Positions 1 through 8,323 are shown, counted from the first letter of the stretch. The stretch is DNA of 17,225 nt from Deltaproteobacteria bacterium (GCA_023230665.1 JALNWY010000058.1:1-17225), one strand, 5' to 3'. Numbers and translations are program-made. Notes: generated by a model from the sequence alone, not told the origin.

Positions 1-83
1 ACGAGTAGATTCCCGTTCTTAAGAAAGGATGGAACATGGATCGCCATGATGCCTCAAGCGGGCGCAAAGGTTGATTCGTGCCC

Positions 84-135
84 GCGGGCGGATGGAACCG
101 GGGTCCATGGATTCACCCGCAGGTTTTTTGTTTTT
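84..135 (+). terminator. Possible plus-strand intrinsic terminator
   Basis: GCGGG at 84-88 can pair with CCCGC at 116-120, with an inner ATGGA/TCCAT pairing. Two T runs follow, at 124-129 and 131-135. This would end a plus-strand transcript entering from outside the window, converging on the transporter stop codon. A second hairpin (GCGGGCGC 58-65 with GTGCCCGC 78-85, one G-U pair) overlaps it and lacks a T tract on either strand. The stem is weak, so this is tentative. Confidence 0.3.
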
Positions 136-1571
136 CAGGACTCCAGCTCGATGGCAGGACACTCGGGCCGCTCGGGGCAGATCACGGTCACCGGGGCCTG
201 CTCTTCGATAACGCGCATGGTCTTCCATTTGCCCCCCAGGAACCTGAACAGAAACACGAACCCGAGGACCACCACATAGAGAGATGCCGCCGTCCACCCG
301 GCCATGATCCCGTAGTCGAGGATAACGATGGCTGCATAGCTCGGCACGACCAGCACCAAGACGGACACGAGCACGATCGTGTACATCACGAAACGGGTGT
401 CGCCGGCGCCCTTGATGGCGGACGCGAATATGATATTGAGGGTGTCGAACACCGAATACACCGCCACGAACCGGAGCAGGACAAGGGCGAGCTCGCGGAT
501 CCGGCCGAAATACTCGGGGTCGGAGCGGGCTGCAAAGGGCGCGATAAAGAGCTCGGGCACCACGACATACATGAGCGCTATGCTTGACATATAGGTGAAG
601 GTCATGAAGAAGCCCGAGTATACGCTCTTCTGGGCGATGTCGGGCCTCCCCCTTCCCAGATACTGCCCCACAAGGACCGAGATCGCGATTCCAAACCCGA
701 TCATGGGCATGAAGGCGATGGTGTTGATGTTGAAGGCGATGTTCGTGGCTGCCAGAGGGATGGTGCCGAGCCTGCCCATGATCATGATAAAAACGGTGAA
801 CCCCAGCATGTCCAAAAAGAACTGGACCCCTGAGGGAACCCCGAAGCGCATCAGCCTCGCGAGCAGGGCCCTGTCGGGTTTCCAGCCTGCCAAGGTGTGG
901 AACACTGCGCTGTAGGACGGGCGCACGATGATCACGAAGTAGGCTGCGAAGTTAAAGACCTCTGCGATCACCGTGGCGATGGCCGCGCCCTTGATCCCCA
1001 TCTCGGGGAAGCCGAGGTGCCCGAAGATGAGGAGATAGTCGAAGATGATATTGATGGCCGTCATGGCGACATTGACCCACATGACGACCCAGGTCCTGCC
1101 CAGACCGGAGAAAAAAGCGGACAGGGCTGCTGCGGCGATGAGCGGCGCGGCCCCGATGTTCAGATACTGGAAATAAACGACCTCGTTGTTCCTGATCCCC
1201 TCCGGGTGCCCGATTACGTCGAATATGGGACCTGCAAAGGGAATGGTGAGCGCAACGACCAGCCCGCCGATCAGGGCCACGTAGATGCCCTGCCACAGGG
1301 CCGGTCCGACCTGCTCTTTGCGCTCCGCGCCGAAATACTGGGCCACGAAGGTGCTGACATAGCTCGCGGTGCCGATGAATATGCTGATGAGGGTGAAGCT
1401 CAGCATACCGGCAGGCATGGCTGCGGCAATAGACTCAGGAGAGTACCAGGTGAGGAACATGCGGTCCACAAAGTGCTGGACCGACCATGACCCCGAGCTC
1501 ACCACCAGGGGGAGGGCGATTCCCAGCACCTCACGAAAGCCGCCCGGGCCGCTCCATCTCTCTCGGACCAT
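135..1571 (-). CDS. MATE family efflux transporter
   Basis: Polytopic inner-membrane protein of the multidrug and toxic compound extrusion (MATE) family, which exports cationic or lipophilic compounds by Na+ or H+ antiport. The protein is almost entirely hydrophobic helices, about 12, in two similar halves. The first begins with a typical MATE opening (LGIALPLVVSSGSWSVQHFVDRMF) and the repeat starts near the segment LMRFGVPSGVQFFLDMLGF. From the ATG at 1571 it is 478 residues, normal for the family. The frame stays open to a TTG at 1625, but no ribosome site precedes that codon, whereas GAGAGG lies 8 nt before the ATG, so I prefer 1571. It is divergent from the NifU-like gene and appears to be a single-gene unit. 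Substrate cannot be deduced. Family assignment is from sequence pattern, with high confidence. Confidence 0.9.
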   Translation of the reverse strand: MVRERWSGPGGFREVLGIALPLVVSSGSWSVQHFVDRMFLTWYSPESIAAAMPAGMLSFTLISIFIGTASYVSTFVAQYFGAERKEQVGPALWQGIYVALIGGLVVALTIPFAGPIFDVIGHPEGIRNNEVVYFQYLNIGAAPLIAAAALSAFFSGLGRTWVVMWVNVAMTAINIIFDYLLIFGHLGFPEMGIKGAAIATVIAEVFNFAAYFVIIVRPSYSAVFHTLAGWKPDRALLARLMRFGVPSGVQFFLDMLGFTVFIMIMGRLGTIPLAATNIAFNINTIAFMPMIGFGIAISVLVGQYLGRGRPDIAQKSVYSGFFMTFTYMSSIALMYVVVPELFIAPFAARSDPEYFGRIRELALVLLRFVAVYSVFDTLNIIFASAIKGAGDTRFVMYTIVLVSVLVLVVPSYAAIVILDYGIMAGWTAASLYVVVLGFVFLFRFLGGKWKTMRVIEEQAPVTVICPERPECPAIELES

Positions 1572-1702
1572 ATGGCCTGCCTCTCTTATATTCCTGGGGA
1601 AGAACCGGCTCTCCTTGCCGGTCAATGTGCGCCTGTGCCGCCGCTTTCATATTTTTGGGAAAAACCTGTTCGTGCTCCTTAAAAAAGAGATCTCCTCTTG
1701 AA

Positions 1703-1732
1703 TTCATATGCCCGATCACTCCCGGGAATCAA
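1703..1732 (-). promoter_or_regulatory. Weak candidate promoter for the MATE gene
   Basis: On the minus strand TTGATT (1732-1727) is followed after 18 nt by TATGAA (1708-1703), each 4 of 6 matches to sigma-70 consensus. It lies in the 300-bp divergent region between the transporter and the NifU-like gene. I see no convincing counterpart facing right. Confidence 0.25.
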
Positions 1733-1860
1733 CAAAGCGGGCACCCGGAGGGCTGACCGCAGGCGCGGGTGATCGAACCCTTTGTACACGATTTTTCATC
1801 AAAGAAATAGACATGACAAACGGATAAGGAAGTGATAGGTGCCATAGCCAGCATCCATGT

Positions 1861-1866
1861 AGGAGG
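1861..1866 (+). promoter_or_regulatory. Shine-Dalgarno of NifU-like gene
   Basis: AGGAGG at 1861-1866, five bases before the ATG at 1872. This is a full consensus ribosome binding site and fixes the start of the small gene. Confidence 0.8.
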
Positions 1867-1871
1867 AAAAC

Positions 1872-2105
1872 ATGGCCATTGAACGTGAAAAGGTAGAGCA
1901 GGTACTGAACAAGACCAGGCCCATGCTCCAGAGAGACGGCGGAGATGTGGAACTCGTAGACGTGACAGACGACGGAAGGGTTTTCGTGCGCCTCAAGGGC
2001 GCATGCGGCGGATGTCCCATGGCGACCATGACCCTGAAGTCCTTTATCGAGCGCGCGATCAAGAAGGACATTCCCGAGGTCGCCTCGGTCCAGCAGGTAC
2101 GATAA
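1872..2105 (+). CDS. NifU-like Fe-S scaffold protein (NifU C-terminal domain)
   Basis: Stand-alone version of the NifU C-terminal domain (Nfu family), a cytoplasmic scaffold or carrier that binds an Fe-S cluster between subunits and passes it to target proteins. The 77-residue length fits a minimal Nfu. The motif RDGGDVELVD (about residues 21-30) and the cluster-binding pair C45-x2-C48 in GACGGCP are both present and typical. It is a monocistronic-looking gene with a strong ribosome site and a strong hairpin directly after its stop. The many Fe-S proteins later in the window would be natural clients, but that link is only inference. Homologues are widespread in anaerobes. Identification is very secure at the family level; the specific client proteins are unknown. 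Confidence 0.93.
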   Translation: MAIEREKVEQVLNKTRPMLQRDGGDVELVDVTDDGRVFVRLKGACGGCPMATMTLKSFIERAIKKDIPEVASVQQVR

Positions 2106-2116
2106 ACGAAAAAAAG

Positions 2117-2178
2117 CGCATGTCGGATGCACGAAAAAAGGCCAGGCTTCCGGCCTTTTTTCGTGCATCCGACATGCG
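2117..2178. terminator. 27-bp perfect hairpin, likely bidirectional terminator
   Basis: Bases 2117-2143 are exactly complementary to 2152-2178, leaving an 8-nt loop (2144-2151). A run of six A in the left arm pairs with six T in the right arm, and the stem can extend by a G-U and an A-T pair. It starts 11 nt after the NifU-like stop and ends 21 nt before the hydrolase start. A terminator normally has its T run after the stem rather than inside it, so transcript end-processing or an insertion relic is also possible. Confidence 0.6.
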
Positions 2179-2199
2179 TTGTGCAGGCGGTCCTTTCCC

Positions 2200-3222
2200 A
2201 TGATCAGTGCATTTCCCCCCTTTGGCGCCATCCATGCCATTGTCCTTCCGGTTCCGGGGTTCGGCAATCTCCTGACCTCAAACATCTATGTCCTGGGCAC
2301 GGGCCCGGTGACTTTGATCGATACCGGGCCAAAGTTTCCCGGCGCCTTCGAAAACATTGAAAAGCAGCTCCTTGAGATCGGTTTTTGCTTCCAGGACATT
2401 GAGCGCATCATCCTGACCCATGGTCACATTGACCATTTCGGCCTGACAGGGAAGATCATCGAGGCCGCAGGCCGCCCCATCCCCTGCCACCTCCACCGGG
2501 ACGATATCTGGCGCACCTCGGGCCAGTATATCCGGCACGGGTTCTGGGGCGAGGAAGTCCTGGAGTTCACCCGGATGGCCGGCATGCCGCGGGACGCGGT
2601 CGAGCGCATGAAGCGGAGGTCCGCGTTCTTCAAGAACTTCTGTGACCCGCTGGAGGAGGCCATCCCCATGGACAGGGGGGACACCTTTTCCGGCCCCGGC
2701 TTTGAGCTCAGGGTCGTTCACACCCCCGGGCACTCCCCAGGAAGCTGCTGTCTGTACGAATCCAGGTCGCGCGTACTCTTTTGTGGGGACCACATCATCA
2801 AGCACATCACCCCAAACCCGATCATGGAGATCCACCGCTCACTGCTGAGCGACCCCGGCTACCAGAGCCTGATCTCCTACGAGGATTCCCTGAAAAAGGT
2901 CGAAGAACTCGACATCTGCTATGCGTTTTCCGGCCACGGGGAATACATCGACGACGTGCCCGGGCTTCTGTTGCGCTACCGGGAGCATCACGAGAGCCGG
3001 AAACGCCAGATTCTCCATCATATCCAGGACATTGACCGGCCCATTTCTCACCTGGTCCAGGAGCTGTTTCCGGACATACCTGAAAGCGAGATCTTCCTGG
3101 CGGTCTCGGAGGTCTACGCCCATCTTGAAGTGCTCATCGGCGAAGGCAGGGCCAGGATGAGCACCGCCGGTCCCCCTGCCCTGTTCCGGGCCTCCGGGGT
3201 CCAGCCGGCACCTGCCGGGTGA
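2200..3222 (+). CDS. MBL-fold metallo-hydrolase
   Basis: Metallo-beta-lactamase-fold hydrolase, probably a cytoplasmic dinuclear zinc enzyme. The signature H74-x-H76-x-D78-H79 (LTHGHIDHFG) is intact. The other metal ligands are visible as H178 in HTPGHSPGS and D197 in FCGDHI, with a late His in SGHGEY. After the catalytic domain, about 85 residues rich in charged helix (YREHHESRKRQILHHI and onwards) resemble the winged-helix tail of the LACTB2/glyoxalase-II-like branch. I start it at the ATG at 2200, preceded by AGGCGG at 2185-2190. A TTG seven codons upstream is unsupported. Substrate could be a thioester, a nucleic acid or another ester. It sits between unrelated genes, so context does not help. 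Length 340 residues. Confidence 0.88.
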   Translation: MISAFPPFGAIHAIVLPVPGFGNLLTSNIYVLGTGPVTLIDTGPKFPGAFENIEKQLLEIGFCFQDIERIILTHGHIDHFGLTGKIIEAAGRPIPCHLHRDDIWRTSGQYIRHGFWGEEVLEFTRMAGMPRDAVERMKRRSAFFKNFCDPLEEAIPMDRGDTFSGPGFELRVVHTPGHSPGSCCLYESRSRVLFCGDHIIKHITPNPIMEIHRSLLSDPGYQSLISYEDSLKKVEELDICYAFSGHGEYIDDVPGLLLRYREHHESRKRQILHHIQDIDRPISHLVQELFPDIPESEIFLAVSEVYAHLEVLIGEGRARMSTAGPPALFRASGVQPAPAG

Positions 3223-3434
3223 GGATATCCCTTTCGGACCCTTCTGCCCCCAAAGTGCGGTCCCGTATCCATTGAAAAAAGCACGGAAAGACCGGGCAAG
3301 GCTGCCTGCGCGAAAAAATTTTCCCGCAGGAAAGGTCAGCCCTTTACCTCCCGGGAAAGAAACGCTATCTATGGTGGCATATACCCCGGCAAAGAACCCG
3401 GGGTAAATAATGCTGAACAAACGAGGTGTTGCGT
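3223..3434 (+). promoter_or_regulatory. metY leader region with two hairpins
   Basis: This 212-bp gap precedes the methionine operon. CCTGCG at 3308-3313 pairs with CGCAGG 14 nt later (to about 3330) and has an A/T-rich inner stem. TACCCCGG (3382-3389) pairs perfectly with CCGGGGTA (3398-3405) around an 8-nt loop, ending 15 nt before the ribosome site CGAGG at 3422-3426. A weak promoter (TTTACC, 17 nt, TATCTA) lies just before the second hairpin. Methionine genes are often controlled by leader RNAs, but I cannot match this one to a known SAM or SAH riboswitch. Confidence 0.35.
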
Positions 3435-4709
3435 ATGCCCTTCAGATTCGATACGATCCAGATCCACGGCGGCCACGAGCCTGATGAATCCAGCCGGGCA
3501 AGGGCGGTGCCCATCTATCAGAGTACGTCGTTCACCTTCCGGGACGCCGACCATGCAGGCGCGCTTTTTGCCGGGGAGGAAAGCGGGGACATCTATTCCC
3601 GGATCAGCAACCCCACGACCGGGATCCTGGAGAAGCGGGTGTCGCTGCTGGAAGGGGGAGCCGGCTCGGTGGCGTTCGCCTCAGGGAGCGCCGCCATCCT
3701 TTCCTCGGTCCTGACCATCGCGCAGTGCGGCGAGGAGATCGTGTCGTCCCGTGCACTCTACGGAGGCACCACCCACCTGTTCCAGAGCACGCTCAAAGGG
3801 CTTGGCATCGGGGTGCGTTTCGTGGACATCAACGACCGGAAGCAGCTCCAGGCCGCACTGGGCCAGAAGACCAGGGCCGTGTTCACCGAGACCATCGGCA
3901 ACCCCATGAACACGGTGGCCGACCTCGAAACGATCGCGGAGATGGCCCACTGGCATGGGGTGCCCCTGATCGTGGACAATACCGCCACCACCCCCTACCT
4001 GCTGAGACCCTTTGAGTACGGTGCCGACATCGTGGCGCACTCGCTGACCAAGTTCATGGGGGGCCACGGGGTCTCCATCGGCGGGATCGTCACTGATTCG
4101 GGCCGGTTTTCCTGGGAAAGGTTCGACAAACTTTCGCAGCCCGACCCCGACCTGCACGGCCTGAATTTTACCGAGGAGTTCGGAAACCAGGCCTACATAG
4201 GACGGCTCCGCTCGGTGCTCCTGCGTGACGGCGGGGCGTGCATGTCGCCCTTCAACGCCTTCACCTTCCTGCTGGGCATCGAGACCTTGAGCCTGCGCAT
4301 GCAGCGCCACTGCGACAACGCCATGAAGGTGGCCTCGTTCCTGGACAGCCATGCGGGCGTGGACTGGGTCAACTATCCGGGTCTCATGCACCACCCGGAG
4401 CATGAGACCGCCCAAAAGTACCTGAAGAACGGCTTCGGCGCCATCATCTCCTTTGCCCCAAAGGGCGGCTACCCTGCGGCCAAGCGGGTGGTGGACTCGG
4501 TGAGGCTTATCTCGCACCTGGCCAATATCGGCGACGCCAAGACGCTCATCATCCACCCCGCATCCACCACCCACCAGCAGCTCAGCCCGGAGCAGCAGGC
4601 GGCCTCGGGGATCACGCCGGACATGATCCGGCTCTCGGTGGGCATCGAGGATGCGGACGACATCCTGGAAGACCTGGACCGGGCGCTCATGAGAGGCAGG
4701 AGTGTATAA
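3435..4709 (+). CDS. metY: O-acetylhomoserine sulfhydrylase (MetY)
   Basis: PLP-dependent enzyme of the Cys/Met metabolism family that makes homocysteine from O-acetylhomoserine and sulfide, the direct sulfhydrylation route to methionine. The N-terminus (FRFDTIQIHGGHEPDESSRA) and YSRISNPTTGILEKR are hallmarks of the family. The PLP lysine is K206 in HSLTKFMGGHG, and DNTATTPYL contains the aspartate that contacts the pyridine ring. The C-terminus (HPASTTHQQLSPEQQ, RLSVGIED) is complete. I use the ATG at 3435, 8 nt after GAGG. A GTG three codons earlier overlaps the ribosome site. At 424 residues it matches MetY rather than the roughly 380-residue MetB/MetC types. Its last 8 bases overlap metW, and metX follows, so the donor is probably O-acetylhomoserine. 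High confidence. Confidence 0.95.
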   Translation: MPFRFDTIQIHGGHEPDESSRARAVPIYQSTSFTFRDADHAGALFAGEESGDIYSRISNPTTGILEKRVSLLEGGAGSVAFASGSAAILSSVLTIAQCGEEIVSSRALYGGTTHLFQSTLKGLGIGVRFVDINDRKQLQAALGQKTRAVFTETIGNPMNTVADLETIAEMAHWHGVPLIVDNTATTPYLLRPFEYGADIVAHSLTKFMGGHGVSIGGIVTDSGRFSWERFDKLSQPDPDLHGLNFTEEFGNQAYIGRLRSVLLRDGGACMSPFNAFTFLLGIETLSLRMQRHCDNAMKVASFLDSHAGVDWVNYPGLMHHPEHETAQKYLKNGFGAIISFAPKGGYPAAKRVVDSVRLISHLANIGDAKTLIIHPASTTHQQLSPEQQAASGITPDMIRLSVGIEDADDILEDLDRALMRGRSV

Positions 4710-5307
4710 GATCCCGGCCCAGAACTACCCCATCATCCAGGAGTGGATCGCGCACGGCAGCAGGGTGCTGGACCTCGGGTGCGGCGACGGGTCGCTGCTC
4801 AAGACCCTGGCAAGTACCAGGCAGGTGGAAGGCATCGGCGTGGAGATCTCCCACGAGATGATCCTCAAGTGCATCAGCAAGGGGCTCTGCGTGTATCAGG
4901 CCGACATTGACAAGGACCTCTCCGAGTGGGATGACGGCAGCTTCGACTATGTAGTGCTCAATGCCACCCTGCAGGTCATCACCCGGCCCTGCCGAGTCAT
5001 CGAGGAGATGCTCAGGGTGGGGAGATTCGCCATCATCTCTATCTCGAACTTCGGCTATGCGCGCAACCGCCTGCGCGTCCTGGCCCAGGGGAGGATGAGC
5101 TCGAGCACCAGGCTCTCCGGGGAATGGCATGACACCCCGGTGCTGCGCTACGTCTCTCTCAGGGAGTTCATGTCATCGATACGGGAGATCGGGGTCGAGA
5201 TCATGGATGCCCGGTACTTCTTCCCCTTCGACATTATGAGCGACACCCGGTGGCCGCTCTACAACCTCCTGGCAAAGGAGGGAATCTTCAGACTGAGGCG
5301 CACATGA
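4702..5307 (+). CDS. metW: Methionine biosynthesis protein MetW
   Basis: Small SAM-methyltransferase-fold protein that works with MetX; in several proteobacteria MetW is needed for full homoserine acyltransferase activity. Motif I of the fold is clear (VLDLGCGDGSLL, about residues 22-33), followed by DIDKDLSEW and DYVVLNATLQV. The later part, ISISNFGYARNRLRVLAQGRM and WHDTPVLRYVSLREF, is diagnostic of MetW. The GTG start at 4702 lies within the final codons of metY (8-bp overlap), with AGAGGCAGG just upstream, which implies translational coupling. It ends in an ATGA overlap with metX. Length is 201 residues, as expected. Whether it methylates anything is not known from sequence. Confidence 0.93.
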   Translation: MYKIPAQNYPIIQEWIAHGSRVLDLGCGDGSLLKTLASTRQVEGIGVEISHEMILKCISKGLCVYQADIDKDLSEWDDGSFDYVVLNATLQVITRPCRVIEEMLRVGRFAIISISNFGYARNRLRVLAQGRMSSSTRLSGEWHDTPVLRYVSLREFMSSIREIGVEIMDARYFFPFDIMSDTRWPLYNLLAKEGIFRLRRT

Positions 5308-6446
5308 ACCACACCCCTGTCCTTGTCGAGACACAGCTCCTTTCCCTTGATCGGCCCTTCAGGTTCGAGTCCGGAGACATCCTCCCCCGGGTCGACATCG
5401 CCTACGAGACCTATGGCCGGCTCAACGAACGGCGGGACAATGCCGTGCTCATCGAGCACGCGCTCTCAGGCGACGCCCATGCGGCATTCTACCACAAGGG
5501 GGACCGGAAGCCCGGCTGGTGGGACTGCATGATCGGGCCGGGAAAGGCCTTTGATACCGACCGCTACTTCGTGATCTGCTCCAATGTGATCGGCGGGTGC
5601 AGGGGAACTTCGGGTCCGGCCTCCATCGACCCCGCCACAGACAGGCCCTACGGGCTCACCTTCCCGCCCCTGTCCGTGCGCGACATGGTGGAGGTGCAGC
5701 GGGTCCTGCTCAGGCATCTGGGCATAGACAGGCTCACGTGTATCGCTGGAGGCTCCATGGGCGGGATGCAGGCCCTGCAGTTCTTCTGCGACTATCCGTT
5801 TCAGTTCGAATCCTTTATCTGCATCGCCTCGTCCATGAAACACTCGGCCCAGCAGATCGCCTTCAACGAAGTCGGCAGGCGCGCGATCATGGCCGACCCC
5901 CGGTGGAACAACGGCAATTACTACGACAGCGCACCCCCTGAAGGGGGGCTCTCGGTGGCCCGGATGATCGGCCATATCACCTATCTCTCGGAAAAGATGA
6001 TGCAGGAGAAGTTCGGGAGGCTCAAAAAAGACAAGGAGTCCAGGGTCGTCTTCCGGCCGTCCTTCGAGGTGGAGCACTATCTCGACTACCAGGGGGTCTC
6101 GTTTGTCAAGCGCTTTGACGCCAACAGCTATCTCTATATCACCAACGCCATCGACAACTTCGACCTGAAAACGTCGCTGAGTTCGCGGGACCGTTTCCGG
6201 GGGGAGGGAAGACAGCGGGGTGCTCATCTGGACAGCATGCGCGGGAAACGGGGCCTCGTGATCTCCTTCAGCTCGGACTGGCTCTACCCGCCTTTCCAGT
6301 CAAAAGAAATCGTGCAGCTCTTTTCCGCGTTCAATGTACAAGTCTCCTACACTGAGATCGCTACCGAGCACGGCCACGACGCATTCCTGACCGACTATGC
6401 CAGGCCCTCGGAGATCATTCGGGGCTTTCTTTCTCCGCTTTCCTAG
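5304..6446 (+). CDS. metX: Homoserine O-acetyltransferase (MetX)
   Basis: Alpha/beta-hydrolase-fold acyltransferase that activates homoserine with acetyl-CoA (some members use succinyl-CoA) for sulfhydrylation by MetY. The nucleophile is S151 in AGGSMGGMQ. The acid is D325 in SSDWLYPP and the base is H358 in EHGHDAF, so the catalytic triad is complete. HALSGDAH and CSNVIGGCRGTSGP near the N-terminal half are strongly conserved family blocks. The start at 5304 shares ATGA with the metW stop, with GAGGCG 3 nt before it. An in-frame start 18 codons upstream lies inside metW and is not needed. Length is 380 residues, normal. Acyl specificity cannot be settled by eye; the metY partner favours acetyl. 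Confidence 0.95.
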   Translation: MNHTPVLVETQLLSLDRPFRFESGDILPRVDIAYETYGRLNERRDNAVLIEHALSGDAHAAFYHKGDRKPGWWDCMIGPGKAFDTDRYFVICSNVIGGCRGTSGPASIDPATDRPYGLTFPPLSVRDMVEVQRVLLRHLGIDRLTCIAGGSMGGMQALQFFCDYPFQFESFICIASSMKHSAQQIAFNEVGRRAIMADPRWNNGNYYDSAPPEGGLSVARMIGHITYLSEKMMQEKFGRLKKDKESRVVFRPSFEVEHYLDYQGVSFVKRFDANSYLYITNAIDNFDLKTSLSSRDRFRGEGRQRGAHLDSMRGKRGLVISFSSDWLYPPFQSKEIVQLFSAFNVQVSYTEIATEHGHDAFLTDYARPSEIIRGFLSPLS

Positions 6447-6531
6447 GCGTTTTCGCGGAACTCAAGCACCAGGCCTCCAGCCTCATGTTCTTGACGAACA
6501 GGCTCGTCCCTGCGGTCTTTTGCGCCGCTAT

Positions 6532-7380
6532 TCAGGGCGTCTCCAGGGTCATGTTATCGATGAGCCGGGTGGCCCCCACCCTGACCGCGAGCGCCATGAC
6601 CGCGCAGCCCTCGATCCGCTCGACGGGCTTGAGCAGCACCGGGTCCACGATCTGAACGTAGTCGACCGCGCTCTCGGAGGTCTGCTCGATCATCCGCACC
6701 GCCTCTGCCTTGAGAACCTCTGCGCTGCGCTCGCCCTGTTCCACGCGCCTTCGTGCATGCACAAGGGCCCGGGAGAGCACCAGCGCGCTTTTCCGCTGCT
6801 CCGCGCTCAGATATTTGTTCCGGGAACTCATGGCCAGGCCGTCATCTTCCCGCACCGTGGGATGGGCGAGAACCCGGACATTCATATTGAGGTCCTCAAC
6901 CATCTTTCTCAAGACTGCGAGCTGCTGGCAGTCTTTCTCGCCAAAGATCGCGATATCGGGCTCAATGATGTTGAACAGCTTGGCGACCACTGTGGCGACC
7001 CCCCGGAAATGCCCGGGACGGGAGGCCCCGCACAGGCCCTCGGTGATATCCTCCATGTCCACATAGGTGCAGTAACCCTGAGGATACATGGCCTCGGCGC
7101 CCGGACAAAAGATGCACTCCACCCCAACAGACCCGGCCAGCTCGGTATCCCGCGGCAGATCCCTGGGGTACGTGGCCAGGTCTTCGCCCGCGCCGAACTG
7201 GGCAGGGTTGACAAAGATGCTGATGACCAGGTGGTCGGCTAAGGGCCTGCCCATCCGCATGAGATCCAGATGTCCCTTGTGGAGATAGCCCATGGTGGGC
7301 ACAAGGCAGATGGTTTCGCCCTTTTTTCTTACCGTCCTGACCCAGTCCTTCATGGCCGGTATCTCTCTGATGATCTCCAT
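6532..7380 (-). CDS. panC: Pantothenate synthetase (PanC)
   Basis: Cytosolic ATP-dependent ligase that joins pantoate and beta-alanine to form pantothenate, the precursor of coenzyme A. It belongs to the nucleotidyltransferase superfamily. The HIGH-like motif is H34-K-G-H37 in PTMGYLHKGHL. FVNPAQFGAGEDLATYPR, FGEKDCQQL and the KMSKS-like MSSRNKYLS (near residue 180) are all present. The 282-residue length is typical and the C-terminal dimerisation/lid domain is complete. It follows panB by only 5 nt, with AAGGA inside the end of panB, so the two are cotranscribed. It converges on metX, with 85 bp between and no clear terminator. Very secure. Confidence 0.97.
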   Translation of the reverse strand: MEIIREIPAMKDWVRTVRKKGETICLVPTMGYLHKGHLDLMRMGRPLADHLVISIFVNPAQFGAGEDLATYPRDLPRDTELAGSVGVECIFCPGAEAMYPQGYCTYVDMEDITEGLCGASRPGHFRGVATVVAKLFNIIEPDIAIFGEKDCQQLAVLRKMVEDLNMNVRVLAHPTVREDDGLAMSSRNKYLSAEQRKSALVLSRALVHARRRVEQGERSAEVLKAEAVRMIEQTSESAVDYVQIVDPVLLKPVERIEGCAVMALAVRVGATRLIDNMTLETP

Positions 7381-7385
7381 GGCGG

Positions 7386-8189
7386 CTAGTCCTTGAAGCA
7401 GTGCTCCTGGGCCGGGAACGTGCCCTCCCTGACCTCGGAGGCGTATGCCTGGATAGCGCCCAGCATGGTATCGTAGAGATTCGCGTAGTGCTTGACGAAT
7501 TTGGGCTTAAAGGTCTTGTCCATGCCCAGCATGTCCTGGATCACCAGGACCTGGCCGTCACAGAGGGGCCCGGCGCCGATGCCGATGGTGGGAATGTCCA
7601 GGGCCTCGGTCACCTCTCCTGCCACAGAGGCAGGCACGCATTCCAGCACCAGGGAAAAAATCCCGGCATCCTGGAGCGCCAGGGCGTTTTCCTTCAGGAG
7701 ATCAGCAGCCTGCCTGCCCCGGGCCTGGACCTTGTAACCTCCAAAGGCATGCACCGACTGTGGCGTCAGCCCGAGATGGCCCATGACCGGGATATCGGCG
7801 TTTACGATGGCCCTGATCTGCTCGATCACCCGCTTGCCGCCTTCGACCTTCACACCCTGGGCCCCGGCCTCCTGGAGGAGCCTGCCCGCGTTTCTCACCG
7901 CATCGGAAACGCTCGCCTGATACGACAGAAAAGGCATGTCGCTGATGACCAGAGCACCCGGCCTGGTGCGGGTGACGCAAAGGGTATGGTAGACCATCTG
8001 GTCCATGGTGACGCCCAGCGTGCTGTCGCCTCCGGCCATAACGTTTCCAGCGGAATCTCCTATGAGGATGACATCCATGTTCGCGGCATTGACAATGCGG
8101 GCCATGGTGGCATCATAGGCAGTGATCATGACAATGCGCTCCCTGCCTTTCTTGTCCATGATATCCCTGACCGTGATCCTTTGCTTCAT
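7386..8189 (-). CDS. panB: Ketopantoate hydroxymethyltransferase (PanB)
   Basis: Cytosolic enzyme that transfers a hydroxymethyl group from methylene-tetrahydrofolate to 2-oxoisovalerate, giving ketopantoate, the first committed step to pantothenate. It has a TIM-barrel fold with Mg2+. Seen motifs: MITAYDATMA, the metal site LIGDSAGNVMAG, DMPFLSY, MGHLGLTPQ, the catalytic-glutamate region LVLECVP, and IGIGAGPLCDGQVLV. I choose the ATG at 8189 because a perfect AAAGGAGG lies 5 nt before it. A longer frame to 8240 would add 17 residues unlike the family. Length 267 residues. The ketopantoate reductase panE is not in the window. Confidence 0.96.
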   Translation of the reverse strand: MKQRITVRDIMDKKGRERIVMITAYDATMARIVNAANMDVILIGDSAGNVMAGGDSTLGVTMDQMVYHTLCVTRTRPGALVISDMPFLSYQASVSDAVRNAGRLLQEAGAQGVKVEGGKRVIEQIRAIVNADIPVMGHLGLTPQSVHAFGGYKVQARGRQAADLLKENALALQDAGIFSLVLECVPASVAGEVTEALDIPTIGIGAGPLCDGQVLVIQDMLGMDKTFKPKFVKHYANLYDTMLGAIQAYASEVREGTFPAQEHCFKD

Positions 8190-8323
8190 GTCGGCCTCCT
8201 TTCCCTGGTATAGGTACTCTCTTTTCATGAAAAGGTTCAAGGGGAAAAGGCAGGAAAACCAGAAGGGGAAAGCCCTCTTGAGATGGCTGCTTCCCGCGAG
8301 GATGCAATGCTCGCTTAAAAAAG
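8190..8323 (-). promoter_or_regulatory. panB upstream region with 14-bp palindrome
   Basis: Between the hydrolase stop and panB start there are 134 bp. CTTTTCATGAAAAG (8221-8234) is a perfect 14-bp palindrome 32 nt before the panB start codon. It could be an operator or a short RNA stem. GCGAG/CTCGC near 8297-8315 forms a weak hairpin after the hydrolase gene without a T tract, so readthrough into panB is likely. Confidence 0.3.

Noticed and set aside
1531..1719. 62-codon minus-strand frame overlapping the transporter start
   Set aside because: Overlaps the MATE gene in another frame and has no recognisable product.
3374..3390. Sigma-54-like promoter TGGCA...GGCA before metY
   Set aside because: The GC element is offset by one base and lacks the TTGC core.
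3382..3426. SAM-II-like riboswitch before metY
   Set aside because: The stem followed by an A/T-rich stretch and the ribosome site is superficially similar, but the 8-nt loop is too short for the SAM-II pseudoknot.
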